Assembly: GCA_040877415.1 (NCBI GenBank)
Contig: JBBDNV010000060.1
Span: 1 to 31,554 of the forward strand
Direction of reading: 5' to 3'
From: JBBDNV01 sp040877415
Lineage (GTDB): Bacteria > Planctomycetota > Planctomycetia > Pirellulales > PALSA-1355
DNA length: 31,554 nucleotides
Under the pieces are notes generated by a model. The model searched no databases. It was not told the DNA's origin and saw only the letters and a program-made list of their open reading frames with translations. A program made the position numbers and the translations under genes. Numbering within the stretch: the first letter of the stretch is position 1; every line of letters begins with the position of its first letter. Of this stretch, positions 30,507 through 31,554 are shown piece by piece.

Positions 30507-31535
30507 CTACCGCGGCTTGGAACGCCGCAGCTTGGCGACTACGCGCCACGACGTCGAGGAACCGGGGTGGTCGGCTTCCATTTGCGCAAGCATGCGCGTC
30601 AACGTGTTGGCGTGGACCCCCAGCAGCGTGGCCGCCCGGCCCTTGTGCCCGCGGGTCGTCGCAAGCGCCTGGTGAATGGCCGCGAAACGCAGCCGCGTCA
30701 AATCCATAAACGGCAGCGTCACGTCGACCGCCACCGGCGGCTCGAAGTGCGGCAGGTTGGGGGCACAATCGAGCACGTACGATTGTTCGATGACGTGCGA
30801 AAGCTGCCGCACGTTGCCGGGCCAGGGAAATTCGCAGAATCGCTTGAGCGTCTCGGCATCGGGCTTCCACAGCGGGCGCCCGTAACGCAGGGAGAACCGG
30901 TGACAGAAAAACTCGATGAATTCGGGAATGTCTTCCACGCGGTCGCGCAGCGGCGGGACCTTCAACTCCACCATGTTCAGCCGGTAGTACAGATCCTCCC
31001 GGAAGCGGCCTTCCGCCACGTCAAGCTCCAGATCGCGGTTCGTGGCGGCGATGATTTGCACGCCGACCTGAACCGGATAGGCCGCTCCGACCGGCGTCAC
31101 TTCGCGCTCTTGCAACACGCGCAGCAGCTTGGGCTGCAGCTCCAGGGGCATTTCGCCCACTTCGTCGAGAAAGACCGTTCCCCCTTCGGCGGCGCGAAAC
31201 ACGCCCAATGAGCGTCCCGCGGCGCCCGTAAACGAACCGCGCTCGTGTCCGAACAGTTGGCTTTCGGCGAGCGTCACGGTCAACGCCGCACAGTTGACCG
31301 GAATGAAGGGCTTATTGGCCCGGCTGCCGCGCTGATGAATCAGCCGGCCCCACAATTCCTTGCCAGTGCCCGTTTCGCCGGAGATGAGCACTGTGCAGTC
31401 GGCCGCCGCCGCGCGATCGGCGTGGCGTGCAATTTGGCCAACGGCGACATTTCGCCCCAGAATCCAGTCGCCTGGCGCCAGGGGAAACGAACTCGCCCGG
31501 TCGACGCTGGGAGCAATCGACGAGTGATTAGCCAT
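30507..31535 (-). CDS. Sigma-54-dependent activator without sensory domain (AAA+ and Fis HTH)
   Basis: 342 residues. The AAA+ domain starts almost at the N-terminus: Walker A GETGTGKE (53-60), sigma-54-contacting loop GSFTGA (100-105, Ser in place of the usual Ala), Walker B GTVFLDE (119-125), sensor I ATNRD (164-168), arginine-finger region GRFREDLYYRLN and sensor II WPGNVRQL (238-245). A Fis-type HTH follows (about 284-318, RGHKGRAATLLGVHANTLTR). There is no receiver, GAF or PAS domain, as in PspF-type activators, so activity must be set by a partner, by level or by site occupancy. It would remodel sigma-54 RNA polymerase at distant promoters. The start ATG 31535 lies 19 nt from the window edge. 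The gene precedes, on the same strand, the degenerate receiver gene 760 nt away. Confidence 0.92.
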   Translation of the reverse strand: MANHSSIAPSVDRASSFPLAPGDWILGRNVAVGQIARHADRAAAADCTVLISGETGTGKELWGRLIHQRGSRANKPFIPVNCAALTVTLAESQLFGHERGSFTGAAGRSLGVFRAAEGGTVFLDEVGEMPLELQPKLLRVLQEREVTPVGAAYPVQVGVQIIAATNRDLELDVAEGRFREDLYYRLNMVELKVPPLRDRVEDIPEFIEFFCHRFSLRYGRPLWKPDAETLKRFCEFPWPGNVRQLSHVIEQSYVLDCAPNLPHFEPPVAVDVTLPFMDLTRLRFAAIHQALATTRGHKGRAATLLGVHANTLTRMLAQMEADHPGSSTSWRVVAKLRRSKPR

Positions 31536-31554
31536 GTGCTACCAACACCTTAAG

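Overview
The window is GC-rich chromosomal DNA from a planctomycete, most likely of the Pirellulales group. The evidence is the gene content: a Tat-exported DUF1501 protein, a DUF1080 (3-keto-disaccharide hydrolase) protein, a YncE-propeller/phosphoesterase fusion, a DUF2089 regulator paired with a membrane TPR protein, a gingipain-type C25 peptidase, a DapL-like aminotransferase, and a tiny basic protein ending in a HNGIHRRRNKRFSW-type tail. No phage, IS element, CRISPR array, tRNA or rRNA was found. The species assignment is inference from families, not from a marker gene.

Layout. 1-548 (-) is the 5' end of a low-complexity protein that leaves the window. 767-6063 (+) is a tight five-gene catabolic operon: MFS transporter, NHL-propeller lyase-like protein, malate/lactate-type dehydrogenase, acetoacetate-decarboxylase-like protein and SMP-30 lactonase. 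It ends at an intergenic repeat block (6074-6255) facing the convergent YncE/phosphoesterase gene (6280-8745, -). 8951-10557 (-) is a DUF2089 zinc-ribbon/HTH regulator plus TPR membrane protein behind an AT-rich promoter with a paired inverted motif. 10720-13555 (-) holds a secreted GH5-like hydrolase, an SDR oxidoreductase and a ParD antitoxin whose ParE partner is cut short where the SDR gene begins. 13679-14704 (-) is an extended SDR epimerase, divergent from nadA (14959-16104, +) and a DapL-like aminotransferase (16180-17412, +).

17442-20379 (-) is a FixL/FixJ-like two-component pair; the kinase carries an N-terminal receiver whose phospho-acceptor Asp appears to be Glu. 20704-21300 (+) is a planctomycete-type protein of unknown function. 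21354-21666 (-) is the most interesting stretch: a non-coding block with a perfect TATAAT, many nested stems, a long-range 15-bp helix and a textbook intrinsic terminator, read here as an unassigned structured RNA. It lies downstream of a small FlgM-like gene (21873-22067, -). 22343-25003 (-) holds the DUF1080 and DUF1501 exported proteins, each with its own terminator. 25271-27091 (-) is a large exported helical protein divergent from a C25 peptidase (27315-28898, +).

The right end (28988-31535, -) carries a 61-aa basic protein, a degenerate receiver-domain protein and a sigma-54 activator without an N-terminal sensory domain, with a 760-nt non-coding gap containing TTCACC/GGTGAA motifs between the last two. 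Overall this is ordinary planctomycete chromosome rich in exported hydrolases and signalling. The less ordinary items are the candidate ncRNA, the broken toxin, the degenerate receivers and the DUF2089 operator pair.
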